Of a stretch of 64,000 bases of DNA, positions 1-10,799 are shown one piece after another. Position 1 is the stretch's first letter; each line of letters begins with the position of its first letter. Origin of the DNA: Dastarcus helophoroides (lineage: Eukaryota; Arthropoda; Insecta; Coleoptera; Bothrideridae); assembly GCA_028583605.1 (NCBI GenBank), contig CM053329.1:4340001-4404000 (forward strand), given 5' to 3'. The notes below the pieces were generated by a model. That model was given only the letters and a program-made list of their open reading frames with translations, was not told the origin of the DNA and did no database searches. A program made the position numbers and the translations under genes.

Positions 1-556
1 CCTCAGCTGGTCAAGCCTGGACCGCCTCAGAAATCCACCAGATTTTTTTTACCCCATTCCATAATGATTTTGAGATCCCGATTAATCATCTGTATTTGCT
101 GTTCCCTTAGTCGATCTGAAGCAGCAACGGATAATGGTTTGTCGGAGAAAAAAGATGACACAAGGCTAGTATCATCTGCTTAGTTGTATACAGGATTAAA
201 AGTTGAAGCTAAGAGATCGTTTATGTGTAACAGAAACATAATATGGGACAAGACAGAGCCCTGAGGTATCCCCTGCATTAATTGAAAATGTCTCGGATGA
301 GATGCCATCGACGACAACCAGAAGAGATGTGTCAGCGAGAAAATTGGAAATCAAATGACAGAGTCCATGAGGAAGACCATAAGATATTAATTCGGCGAGA
401 AGAGATCAGTGCCAGTCTCTGTCGAAGGCATTTCAGATATCCAATGCCACAATCCTAGCCTGCCTCACCATGTTTTTCCAGAGCTGAGTTGAAGATATGA
501 GTGACATATGCCAGTAGATCGCCAGTCGAGCGTTGTTGTCTAAAACCGTATTGCGC
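1..556 (-). pseudogene. Decayed non-LTR retrotransposon reverse transcriptase fragment
   Basis: Read on the minus strand, this stretch gives reverse-transcriptase blocks in the right order: QYGFRQQRSTGDLLAYVTHI near 540-480, then LDI-NAFDRDWH (the catalytic-Asp block, with a stop inside) near 450-415, GLPHGLCHLISNFLADTSLL near 385-320, GIPQGSVLS near 275-250, and ADDTSLVSSF near 180-150. The family enzyme copies element RNA into DNA at the insertion site. Here it is dead. The Tyr codon of the YADD active-site box is a TAA stop, another in-frame stop precedes NAFD, and at least two frameshifts are needed to keep the reading, one of them an extra G just before GIPQGS. The left edge runs off the window. 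The block style resembles jockey/I-group LINEs of arthropods, but the clade is inferred. I am sure of RT and not of the clade. Confidence 0.85.
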
Positions 557-3060
557 AGAACGGTTGATACAAACAGAATAAGAGGAAATAGCAAAGTAGT
601 AAATCGTAGGAAAATTTTAATAACACAGCATTTTCTGACATATTTTCCTTAGAAAAAAAGCAACAAAATTGTTTTAAAGCAAGGTTCGGTCTTTAAAGCA
701 TTACTACTATAGCCACGCAGATTACGCTTTTAGTGTGAGAGTTACAATATAATTCAGTCTATGTACAGAAACGACTTACTGCTTATTGCTCACTGCTCCG
801 GTGTGAGACACACCTAATGGACAATATTTTTTCTGTATTATTTGCATGTAACTTTCCATGCACTTGAAATAAGTATGAAAACAAAAAACATCTTCTTAAA
901 ATATTTCTTTCTCCAATTATATGATCAGAAAAATAAAACAACCTTCTCGAAAAATAAACAACATCAAAGGTGTATCAAAATAATTTATCAATTAGGGAAA
1001 ACTAGAGCGAGAATTCAAAGCCACACATATTCAAAATTAATTTTTATCGACTGAACAGCCGGAATTATTTGATTTCGAAGCGTAAGTAAATATTTGTCTG
1101 CAGTTTCGTTTCAGTTTATGAAAAATGGTTCAACGACTGAATCTCCTAACATATCATCCCAAACATTAAAATCTCATGGTACTATGTACGGTATTGAAAT
1201 ACTTAAGCGCATATTTACTTTTTACCCTAAATCGATAACTACAACAACTATTTGTTCGTGGTAACTATTAATGTCTATGAAGAAAAAAATATCATTCTCC
1301 TGTAAAGGATCAAATGGTTTAAAAAATTTACTTTTGCATCGGCTTTATCTTTCGTGGATTCAAAAATTACAAGACCTTTATCATGATCGTTAGGAAATAT
1401 ATCTCTTGAATATCACCTAATTTATAACATATGTACCTCGTTTCTTTTCAAACTGTTTCGCACCATGCGCGATTGTACATTAATTTCTCATTTTCATAGG
1501 AAAAACAAATCAACAGCTTCATCGTTGTTCTAGGAGATAAAAACTATAAAATATTATTTCACTCTTGCCAACTGCCCCCCACTCACCTCTGAATACGCTT
1601 ATCAATTTAATAAAAATATTTCCCAGACTTATTAAAAATAATAGTTATTAAATAGTACTTTCCAATTAAATACATCTAAAATAAAGCAGCATAACGTAGA
1701 CCAACAGATTTTTCACATCATTATAACACTAATGTAAAGTTAATGTACACAAATTACCAGGGAACACAAAAACCAGAATCAATTTCGTGTTTCAATTATT
1801 TAATTACGTCTGCTAATAGTATTTCTTCTTAGTACAACCTTCATTTAATCACTTGTTATAATTATTAAGATAATTAATTATGGGCAACATAAAAAGCATG
1901 ATCAACTGCTACCAAGGCTGATTTGTAACCTTTATGGGTACAATGCAGAACATATCTGTAGGTCAATCAATCTAGAGTAGACTTGCTGCAATAAATGTCA
2001 AGTAACATAAACGACTATTTAACTAAAAAGGTAACAGTGAAAGTAATTATCCTGAAATAAGGCGTTATTACTGCTCTAAACGGTCAATTTTAATATCTGT
2101 AACACAAGTAAAGGGATTTCAACATTTTTATGGAAATATGGAAAATTCTTTATTTTGCTTTTTTTGAAATTTAGAGATTTTTCCAACAAGTTTAAAGTAG
2201 GACTGGAAACTCCAAAATTAAAAAAAATGTTTAAATCTTCTAAAATAAGAAATTATATCATATTTTTTCAACCTTTGACAGTTTTCTCACTCACTGCCGA
2301 TTTTTATTTACTTTTTTGTTCCTAAAATCTTGATGTGATATTTTAAATGTCTTCTTTTTGTGGAGCTTTAAACTTTTTTCTTCAAATTTGTATTATTTTG
2401 TAGAAATTTAGATTAAACTCATTCTTTTATTGCACACCAAAGGGCGATAAAACTAATTATACTTCCAGTAATTTGCCCGAAAGAACTGCAATAATAACGA
2501 TTTGAAAAGAGGAAACCCTTCTCTAAACAATGATACCATTTGCAGTTCCTTTTAAATTGTTATTGTCTCATAAATTCCCCATTTAAGAACAATAATCTAT
2601 AGATATAAAAGGCAAATACCACTCACTCATTCAATCGTTCATTAAGAAATCTCTAAAACTATTGAAGTTACAAACTAGAAATTTCGCATTTAGGTTTTTT
2701 ATATGACGTAGCCATCCGCTAAAGTTATTAAAGAGGGTGTCAAAATTTATATGGAAACCACGTTACAACAAGTGGCTACTTCATGCAAGGAATAAGAAAG
2801 AAGCGAACATTAATGATTAACCTACTGAATATCAGTCAAACGGTCGAATCCACATTTCAGCAAGATGATTAAAAGACATGTGTGTATTTCCAGACGATAT
2901 GATATTATCGCAAATGATATTAAATTTCATTTACTTTAACAAATGATTAGCGAGCTGATTACCTACGAATTATGAGTCAGTCGGGTTCCTTTCAGGGAAT
3001 ACTTGTGCGTGCAATATCACATCTAAAAACATTTCTTTATAATTTTTTTATTATCTTGGT
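557..3060. other. AT-rich stretch without recognisable gene
   Basis: No coding region is supported. The 70-codon frame at 842-1054 has no recognisable motif and AT-driven composition. About 2600-2790 (TATAAAAGGCAAATACCACT, then CTAAAACTATTGAAGTTACA and a GACGTAGCCATCCGC segment) looks like a dispersed insect repeat I have a vague memory of, but I cannot name its family. 2150-2420 carries a weak version of the TTTGAAATTT array type. Confidence 0.5.
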
Positions 3061-3065
3061 AATGT

Positions 3066-4662
3066 AGTTATCTCTTCTCTCAAATGGCTAACTTTTTGGT
3101 AGAATCTTCTTGTTTCGGTCTAGTTTCTGTGCGCTTCCAACTCCTCCAAAATATTATGATCTGTTTGTACCTTTTTCTTCTGTGTGTTCTTTTCTCTTCT
3201 CTTCTTAGTTATCTGTATCTTTCTACGGTTGCTCGTGTTCTTCTCTGTTGCATGGCCCTATATGCTTCATTTTTTCTTGATGTTGTATCTTGGCATTCAT
3301 CGTCAAACCAATCCTCGGATGTTCTGTGCCTTTCCGTTCCCAGTGCGTCCCTTGCTGCTGCCTTTATATCCTCTTTGCATGCTACCCAAGCCTCTGGTGC
3401 TGCTGTGGTTTCTTCTATTCTATTTATGTTATTATTTATACTATTCTAAAACTGTTCAGCTATTTGGGCGTCTTTTAATAGGTATATATTATACCTATTA
3501 TACCAAGTAATAGTCAGAGTCCACATTTGCACCTCGGTATGTTCTCACGTCTAGGAGGTTAGAGAGATGTCTGTCATCCTATTAACACATGGTCTATCTG
3601 GTTTTGCGTTTGACCATCTGCTGACGTCCACGTCACCTTGTGTGTATTCTCTTATGTGGGAAATATGTGCTTCCCACAATCATACTCTTGGATGCTGCAA
3701 AATTGACGAATCTATTGCCATTATTATTTGTCGTATTATGTGGACTAGATGGGCCTATGTGTTGTTGATATATGTTTTCTTTGCCGATTTTGGCATTAAG
3801 TTCACCGATGATAACCTTAATATCATGTGCTGGGCAGTGGTCGTACGCAGCTTCTAGTTCTTCATAGAACTCATCTTTAAGGCCGTCTGTTTTCTTCTCT
3901 GTTGGGATGTGGGCATTAATATGGCTTATGTTGAAAAACTTGCCTTTTATCCTCAGAGTGCTAATTCGAGGGTTAAGTAGCTTGAAGTCTATGATAAGAT
4001 GTTTAACTCTGTTTGCTACAATAAATGCCGTGCCATACTCATGTCTATTTTTAGGGCAGCTCCTTTTCTAGATAACACCTTGACCTACCCAACTAACTTC
4101 CTGTATGGCTGTGATATCAACCCTATATTTCTCTAGCTCGTTCTCGAGCTTCCTTAAAGCACCCGTTGCATACAGAGTTCTTACGTTCGATGTGAAAATA
4201 CCTAAGTCGTTTTCCTTATTTCGGTGCCTTTGGCGTCGTCTTGGGATCCGTCCGGCTCGTTAACTGGGGATTTCATAACAGATATTTTTAATGGACTGGG
4301 TTGTTAGCCCTGTGCCAACCTCCTTTTCGGAGGCCATCTCTTCCGCTCTCGTCCACCCTGACCCTGTTTCCCAGTGAGGTTGGTTACACAATCTTCCACA
4401 GGGTTGCTCAGGTTCCCAGGATTCACCAACTTGGAGGTGAGAGTCGAAATTGGTCAGCGAGAGGCTGAGTGACACTAGATCGTAACAGTGCCATATATTG
4501 CGCATCTCTGCCCCATTTAAACTGTGGTGGAAGGACAGGACGTACGAAAAGTCGGTGCAAGAAATTGGAAGCAAGAGTCGCGGAATCGGCAGGAATGGTG
4601 AAAGAAACTAAAGAAAGTCGGGGCTCACACGGGGCTTTAGCGCTAAGGATGATGATGATGAA
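3066..4662 (-). pseudogene. RTE-type LINE: 5' region and APE endonuclease, RT missing
   Basis: On the minus strand the sequence reads, from about 4660 downward, a 5' leader, then an AP-endonuclease domain. It starts with SNVRTLYATGALRKLE near 4190, followed by DITAIQEVSWVG (catalytic Glu), INAHIPTEKKTDGLKDEFYE near 3910, IIGELNAKIGKENIYQQ near 3815, a T-S-DGQTQNQIDHVLIG segment near 3620 and RTYRGANVDSDYYLV near 3550-3505. A linker with EDWFDDECQ and EAYRAMQQRRTRATVERYR follows at 3330-3230. This order is typical of RTE-clade elements, whose endonuclease nicks target DNA for priming. Damage is visible: the final SDH catalytic His is Tyr, GDFNAKIG is GELNAKIG, there is a stop after WVGQG, and other stops lie in the linker. 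The RT domain that should follow is absent; the similarity fades at about 3070 into AT-rich DNA. Losing the 3' half is unusual for a LINE. Confidence 0.88.
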
Positions 4663-4739
4663 TGTAGTTATAAATTGTTTGATTTCGTAGTAGGTGTCGT
4701 TTACAAGGGAGCATTTCCGTAAAGAACTGTTTCAAAATA

Positions 4740-5340
4740 GATATTTAAAAAAATAATGCAATTAATAATAATCATACATAATTTGTGTTTTTACTAAAAA
4801 CGTAAGCTTTTTGCAAAATTATTTTTAGATTTGAAACTTCAAAATTTTCTTAATTTGGGTGTTTCAGTATATATTGCTTTTTAAAATGAAAGATTTAAAA
4901 TCGAAATATAATCAAGTTTCGCAATTTAGAAGTTAGATTGTTCAAAAAATTTCGATATTTTCAGGAATAGCGGAATTTTTTAAAAAGACGAAGTTACGAA
5001 AATTCGAAGTTTTGAAAAAGTCGAAATTTTAAAAAAGGACAAAATTTTCAAGAAAGATCAAAAATTTCAAAAAGTCGAAATTTTAAGAAAATCGTACATT
5101 TCAAATATATTGGAATTTAAAAAAAAAGTTAAAATTTTAAAAAAGGTCAAAACTTTCAAAAAAGGTCAAAAATTTCAAAAAGTCGAAATTTTTAGAAAAT
5201 CGTAGATTTCAAAAATATTGGAAATTTTTAAATAAAGATCCAATTTATTATATAAAAGTCGAAACGCCTAGAAGAAGTCGAAATTTAAAAAAAAAGTTAA
5301 AACTTCGAGAAATGGTAAACATTTTGAACAAACGTCGACA
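4740..5340 (+). repeat. Degenerate GTCGAAATTTT array (purine-rich on + strand)
   Basis: Dense repetition of units such as GTCGAAATTTTAAAAAAGG and GGTCAAAAATTTCAAAAA, spaced about 17-22 bases. A higher-order repeat is visible: a unit of roughly 80 bases at 5055-5135 (TTCAAAAAGTCGAAATTTT, then AGAAAATCGTACATTTC, then ATTGGAA) recurs at about 5165-5245 with small changes. There are no coding frames of substance. The same array type recurs throughout the window. Confidence 0.8.
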
Positions 5341-5511
5341 TTGAAACATGGGCTATTGGAACTGGAGTATATATGAACGATTTAGTTCAATAAAATACCA
5401 CACTTTAATTATCGAGACTTTATTTATGCAAGACGTCTCGGAAGGTGTATGTTCACGCGACGAAATTATAACATCAACTTCACAGTCGAAACAAAATCTT
5501 TTTCATAATAT

Positions 5512-5884
5512 TGTAACGCACTGCAAATAGATAAAATAGAATTTAAAATAGAATTTAGTGCGTAAGAAAAGTTTCTAGAAAGATCTGATAAGGGACAAGC
5601 GGCCGCGATAACGAAACAAACGGCAGATAAGCTTTCCAGAAATTGCGGCAAACGATAAGCCTTATCTGCCGAAAAGTTCTAGAAGCCGGGAGCCAAAAAA
5701 ATATAAGGCGGTCAGCTTTCCCTCGAGGAAGTTAGTTAGAGTCAGTGTAGTTAGGTGAGTTAGTAGAAGTTAATAATAAGTGAGTTAATTGTTCAGTTGT
5801 GGTGATCCGAGTTAAGTTTAATAATAAAGTGGGTATTATTCAGCACGTGTTTAATAATTAATTTGAACCGATAAGCCCGTAACA
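5512..5884 (+). mobile_element. Solo LTR, copy 1 (373 bp)
   Basis: The block begins TGTAAC and ends GTAACA, and is flanked on both sides by ATAT (5508-5511 and 5885-5888), a clean 4-bp target duplication. Its interior matches the blocks at 25675-26041 and 46985-47321, which lie in the opposite orientation. Shared landmarks are GGCAGATAAG, CTTATCTG, a TTCTAGAA segment, a TATA box (TATAAGG, 5702-5708), the CGGTCA..TTTCCCTC start region, and an AATAAA signal at 5823-5828 before GAACCGATAA at the end. TATA followed by a poly(A) signal inside a TG..CA block is the layout of a retrotransposon LTR. No internal gag-pol region is adjacent, so this is what remains after recombination between two LTRs. 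Family is probably Ty3/gypsy-like from the 4-bp duplication, which is inference. Confidence 0.88.
5702..5708 (+). promoter_or_regulatory. TATA box of solo LTR copy 1
   Basis: TATAAGG lies about 190 bases into the LTR and is followed by the GGTCA..TTTCCCTC..AGTTAG segment, which is also found downstream of TATA in the two other copies (TATAAATACGC in copy 2, TATATAAGG in copy 3, both minus strand). Conservation across three copies supports a retrotransposon Pol II promoter. Confidence 0.6.
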
Positions 5885-6059
5885 ATATTTACAAATACAT
5901 GTGGTCTATTTCATGATACAATGACTTAGTTCTGCTAATATACATGTCAACTTTAATCCCTTAAAACCTATTTTCAGAAAAGAGATTAACCAGCGTTCTT
6001 AGAATTAATCATCCACCTAGAGTGTTCCAAATAAGTTGAAGTACCAATTTCAGATTTCA

Positions 6060-7320
6060 ATTCCTAAAAGTAAAGTTAGTATTTTACTTCAAAATCAGCA
6101 CCGTTAGATTTTTGCTTTCACGCTTTGAACGTGATTTCCAACATGGGCATTTTGAAAAAGGGTAGTATTTTTCAGAAAAATAAAATGTTTCACCATAACA
6201 AAAAAAGAAAAAAATTGAAAGAAGTTTTAATTTAGCAAGTAACCCAAGTGGACTGAACAAAAAAATTAAAAAAGGTGAAATTGTAAAAGGGTTGAAAATG
6301 TCAAAATGCATTAGAACCTCTATTATCCGGGCCAGCCGGGACTGAACCTTTGCCAGTTAATCGAAAACGGGAATAAATCAAAAATGTTGTTTTTAATTCT
6401 TTAATAATAATGATATTTATGTGGAAAGTTTGAAAAATATTTTTTTTAATTATGAATTTTTGTAAAAGGACAAAAATTCCAGAAAATTCAAAATGGTTAA
6501 AACATTGTGTTTACGGTTTTCGTTAGCACTGGTACACTGCATTTTGAGTGTTTCTTTACGTTTAGCCAACAATTCGATTGCCACTTGGCGAAAATAATAA
6601 ATAAACCCATAAATTGAAGTTCTCCGAGACAAAAGTCTTCCTTCGTGTGGTGCGTTCAGTGTTCATGCGCCAATCTCTAGCCAAAAGCCACGGAAAATCC
6701 ACAGCTCGTATGAGTCAAAATTGCGAAATATAGTGGAAATTTTAAAAAATGGAAAATTTGAAATTTTTAAAATATAAAACGAAAAGAGTCAAAATTCTCA
6801 ATAATAATTGGTCAGATTTTTGAAAAAAGTTTAAATGTTGAGAAAAAGACGAAACCTTGAAAAACGTCGAATTAAAAATTAAAAAAAAATCAAACATTTC
6901 AAGTGTAAGTTAGTTTTCAAAATCCGAAAGTTTAAAAATATTCAAAATTTCAAAATATTAACTGGAATTTATTAATAAAGTGGAAAATTAAAAGAGTGTG
7001 ATTTGGAAACAATAGAGATTACAAGAGTTCACTTTTAAAAGAAAAGATATAAATTTTCAATAACAAGATTGGAATTTTGAAAAAAGATCAAAATTTGCAA
7101 AAAAAAAGTTCAAATTTCGAGATAAAGCCTAAATATGCAACAACAAAAATTGAAAATAAATGCCAAAAAAAAAAAATTATTGATAAAGACACAAATGATC
7201 AAAAAAGGTAACATTTTCTCAAAAGAAAAATCAAAATATACACCAAAAGCTATAATTCTAAAAATGGATATTTTCCAATGTCGAAATTTTCAATAAAAAC
7301 TCGAATTTTCAAAAAGGTGA
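6060..7320 (+). repeat. GTCGAAATTTT-type array continuing past the solo LTR
   Basis: A-rich units of the form AAAATTTCAAAA, GTCGAAATTTT and GTCAAAATTC fill most of this stretch, densest at 6730-7320. The segment near 6270-6310 (GGTGAAATTGTAAAAGGGTTG) matches a segment at about 51300-51330, showing that array pieces have been copied between sites. An unrelated non-array piece sits at 6310-6375. Frames in this region are chance frames. Confidence 0.7.
6310..6375. mobile_element. Fragment resembling a Tigger/pogo-type terminal repeat
   Basis: AACCTCTATTATCCGGGCCA followed by GGACTGAACC and TTTGCCAGTTAATCGAAAA resembles the 'CCTCTATTATCCGG .. CCGGTTAATCGAA' ends of Tigger-like transposons. No partner end or transposase was found nearby, so this is only an isolated end. 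Confidence 0.4.
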
Positions 7321-7329
7321 CTCAAGAAT

Positions 7330-8885
7330 CCTTTCTCTTCTTTCACAGACGAAGGCGATGGTATCAGCTAGTTTTCTCTATAATCTGTAAAGTATATTGA
7401 TGGAATTTTTAAGAATTTGTGATGTCCCACAAGCTGTGAAACATTGAAATGAAACATGGTGATGGTCCCGACTAATGTTTTCTAAGTTTATGACTTGAAC
7501 TATTTCTACCCTGTACTTCTTTTCTAGAATACCTGAAATCTTTTCATAAATTTTGAAGTTGAGTTTGGGTTGTTTTCAACGCCCTGTATTATTAATATCC
7601 CTTGACCGCTGGTTCCGGACACCCGCTGAGGTCATTTATTGTGTTGTACCAGCCAAGCGTTTAGTTTGGTGTTGTAAATATCCGACAACCTGACTTTCTA
7701 AGAAGAAACACGGTGGCTTTAGACTTTTTTATTTTCAATTATTCGCGTGTTTTATTTTTAACGACTGTTGTAGCGATAAAAACCAGACGTAAATAAGAAG
7801 ATAAAGGTTGAGTGAAATATAATACGGTCGTTTTAAATTCTTGTTTCACGGCAAGATATTGTCAACTGATGTTGCATTCTTGAATGGTTTACGGAATGCT
7901 GACTAAAGGATTTTTAAATGTTCCATTATTTTCAGTTAACTAGGATTCACTGGGTCTGTTTTTATCAAACTGGACCAAAGTTACTCAGTGCAATGCGTTA
8001 CCTGAGCGTTAGAAATTTGTATCAAATACCTGGCTACAGTAATGATGACACATTGGCATTAGTTTCAAAGTTTCGATAAAGTAGATTGCAATTTGAGGTC
8101 AGGCAGGTGTGACAATCTAATTGAAACTCGAAGTCGCTTCGAGGTAGATCGAAATGGCAAGTTGGTTATAGCGGATGATGTAAAAGGACTTTGCAGTTAG
8201 CACATAGTTGGCGGTCGAACGTTGGCTACCTCTCGGCTTACTGAACTGTCCACTGAATCTCCATACCAAGTGATAATAACCACAAAGTAGCTTGCATTAT
8301 ACGGGCAAACTCAACTCCCATTTATTACACCATTATTAACATTGAAGATTTAATGGTTTACAACATTAGCTAATTGAGCTAACTTAATAGAAAGTCGAAT
8401 ATTACATATTACGCCATGCCAGAAGAGATATTTATTATTTTCCGGTAAGGATCGTGTTGTTCATTTACCTTAATTGTTGAATTCTTTTGTAGTAATAAAT
8501 ACGCGTTTAAGGAATTTCTATTATTGTAAATTTACACGGCTATAAAGCTGTAGGTAATAAAATCTTGACTGAAAATTACGGCTGGAATGGATCATCGAAC
8601 ATGAAGAATTACGTTACCTGGTAACAAAGCCTAAACATTTTAAAATTATAATTATTACAGCGTTTAGAAATAATTACGAATCAGACCACACATAATGGCA
8701 CCGCTACTTATAAATATTAGTAACTACTAAATTTTAGAAACCCAACACTCCCCTTATCAATGGGCTGCAGGTGAGTTGCATCCTAATGACTTGTTTCCTA
8801 CAGGGCAAATTACGTCACCACATTCAAACGGGTATGAATTACGTCCCGGCAATTAAATAGTGTGCATGAATTTTTCTGATTCGCT
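7330..8885. other. No gene seen; one transposon-like end
   Basis: Mostly unique AT-rich DNA. The segment 7573-7590, read on the minus strand, is AATACAGGGCGTTGAAAA, the same end sequence as at 59660 (TACAGGGCGTTGAAATTG). I take it for one end of a mariner-like miniature element. No coding region is supported. Confidence 0.5.
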
Positions 8886-8888
8886 TGT

Positions 8889-9828
8889 TTAAAAGCAAAG
8901 TTGTGCGAAGTAGACAAAATCTATGTAAACGGAATTTTCAAAAGCTATTTTAAATACTTACTTCCAACTGTTCCACTATACATGAATTTAAACAAAATAT
9001 GTATACTCCTCTGGTTCTTCTTTTGCTGCACAACAAATGTCAATTTACCTACATTAAAGCATTTTGAATATATAGTCCGCCACTGTAGTCTTCTCGGTGC
9101 TACGTGATCCCCATCCAAAGTTTTTAAAGATTTTGAAGCAGCAGTCCACATAGCAGTACTAGGAAGTCTAGCCCAATGCACAGATAAGAGGTCATCGATT
9201 TCATTTAAGGCAAATTTGGTGGAGAAAGAATTCAAAGTTCAACCTAATGTTTACAACGCATATCCCAGTACCCCTGAAAGCTATTATTTAAAATTATTTT
9301 TGGACTTCAGTTTTTAAATCCTAAGGATGTACATAATTGAGTGTTTTGCTGATGACCTGATGGCTATTCAGCCAGAAGATGCAAGAATAGTTGAATTCGA
9401 AAATTATATTTCTCATGAAGCAAAGTTTCTCCCAAGCATTTAGACTCAATTTTCCGCCACTTGAAATCGAACCGCCAACAGCTGTGAAAGCTTCCATTTA
9501 AAACTTAACAGTTCCTTTTATACTGCTAGTCCCAAAATCTATATCTTCTGGTGGAACGGACTGGTCCTTGGTTATCTTCAAAAATTGAAATACAAGGGAC
9601 AAGATTTGTATTTCAATCTATATCTTCGTTGACATATTACTCTGTGTTCAATCGGAAACGTACATGACATGTGGAAGTAAGGCTTCGTCCAAGACGACTA
9701 AAATAAGAGAAAAAGAAGTCCTATATTGCGAAGCAAATGTTAAAATTAGAGCAGAAGGAGATATAATGTTAAGTTTTAAGTTTTTGTCCACACAAATGTA
9801 AATGAGTTTTGTTTTCATAAAAGGTAAG
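8889..9828 (+). pseudogene. MULE-type transposase relic, interrupted by a foldback insertion
   Basis: The plus strand encodes pieces in the order of insect MULE-type transposases. These are VDKIYVNGIFKSYFKYLL at 8907-8960, HFEYIVRHCSLLGAT at about 9058-9105, KDFEAAVHIAV at 9126-9160, FLNPKDVHN then ECFADDLMAIQPEDARI at 9316-9390, ISHEAKF near 9410, CESFHLKLNSSFYTASPKIY at 9485-9545 and, after a 66-bp insertion, an ILLCVQSETYMTC-like segment from 9630. The family cuts and pastes DNA with a DDE active site. The first Asp block, usually IYVDGTFK, reads IYVNGIFK, so the catalytic Asp is Asn. Several frameshifts and stops are also needed to follow the chain. No terminal repeats were found. Three GGGACGCAA motifs follow at 9955, 9989 and 10018; their role is unknown. 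Confidence 0.68.
9549..9614 (+). mobile_element. Short deleted copy of a foldback element, with 13-bp target duplication
   Basis: The insert begins GGTGGAACGGACTGGTCC after one T and ends in a miniature hairpin (GAAATACAAG..TTTGTATTTC). It matches the larger element at 40573-40816 over the whole leader, with the palindrome arms deleted inside. The bases AATCTATATCTTC occur on both sides (9536-9548 and 9615-9627), and removing the insert with one copy restores continuity of the MULE relic. This is direct evidence of insertion into the transposase. Confidence 0.75.
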
Positions 9829-10305
9829 TATGAAGGTAAATTTACAGAAGACATGGTCTTATCAGAACCCACATTTTTGGGAGACAACTCAACCAGCCTT
9901 TTCGCGGTGTCTTCTGGATAACGCTAATAAGCTGATTAAAAACTTGCTGATAACGGGACGCAACTCATACCACTTTTCAGAAGTCACTGGGACGCAATTG
10001 GTCATTAGTTAATTATTGGGACGCAAGTCACCTCCAAGGTATCAATGACATTGTAAAGACGTAAATTATTTTTCTGACAAACTAAATAATTATTAAAATA
10101 AAGAAAAACATTTAATATTATTTTGAAAGGAATCCTGATTTCCTAAAGAGTGCAAATAAATTCGCGCTGGTTGTTGCCCATTTTTCGTCCCTTATCTCGC
10201 CTTAGTTATCTCAAGTCAAAAAAAGTAGAGCTCTCTCGTGAGCTAGAATACTTATATTTTTCTTTTTTTTTAGAGATAAGCAAAATTTCTACATCCAAGC
10301 CCTCG

Positions 10306-10790
10306 TTTGCCTGAGAATTTTCATATGTACTGTCATTTCTGTCTCTCTCTGTCTCTGTCTAAATATGTTTCTACAATTCTTAGCAATGTCGTCAGTCTCA
10401 AGTCGTGAACATGTTATAAAATGGCTACTGTTCAAGAAATATTTTCTGGCGACTATTGCAAACGTTTTGAGTTTTATAAGCTACTAGAGAAAGAAGTGAT
10501 GCTAATCAAAATTTTTTACACCTTGTATTGTTTACGAAGATCATCCCTGGTTTGCCTGAGAATCTTCATATGTACTGTCATTTCTGTCTCTCTCTGTCTC
10601 TGTCTAAATATGTTTCTACAATTCTTAGCAATGTCGTCAGTCTCAAGTCGTGAACATGTTATAAAATGGCTACTGTTCAAGAAATATTTTCTGGCGACTC
10701 CTGCAAACGTTTTGAGTTTTATAAGCTACTAGAGAAAGAAGTGATGCTAATCAAAATTTTTTACACCTTGTATTGTTTACGAAGATCATC
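10306..10790. repeat. 245-bp tandem duplication, two near-identical copies
   Basis: 10306-10545 is repeated at 10551-10790 with only a couple of visible differences (GAGAATTTTC versus GAGAATCTTC, and GACTATTGC versus GACTCCTGC). Each copy contains a CTGTCTCTCTCTGTCTCTGT tract and the string ATGGCTACTGTTCAAGAAAT, which opens a short frame reading MATVQEIFSGD. The frame runs into the second copy and shifts, so I do not call it a gene. The high identity implies a recent duplication or an assembly artefact. Confidence 0.85.
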
Positions 10791-10799
10791 AAATGATTA

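Noticed and set aside
842..1054. 70-codon frame
   Set aside because: No motif and composition like its AT-rich surroundings; no splice or promoter support.
3084..3510. Plus-strand hydrophobic frames of 121 and 108 codons
   Set aside because: They are antisense to the RTE linker region, whose minus-strand reading has clear family motifs.
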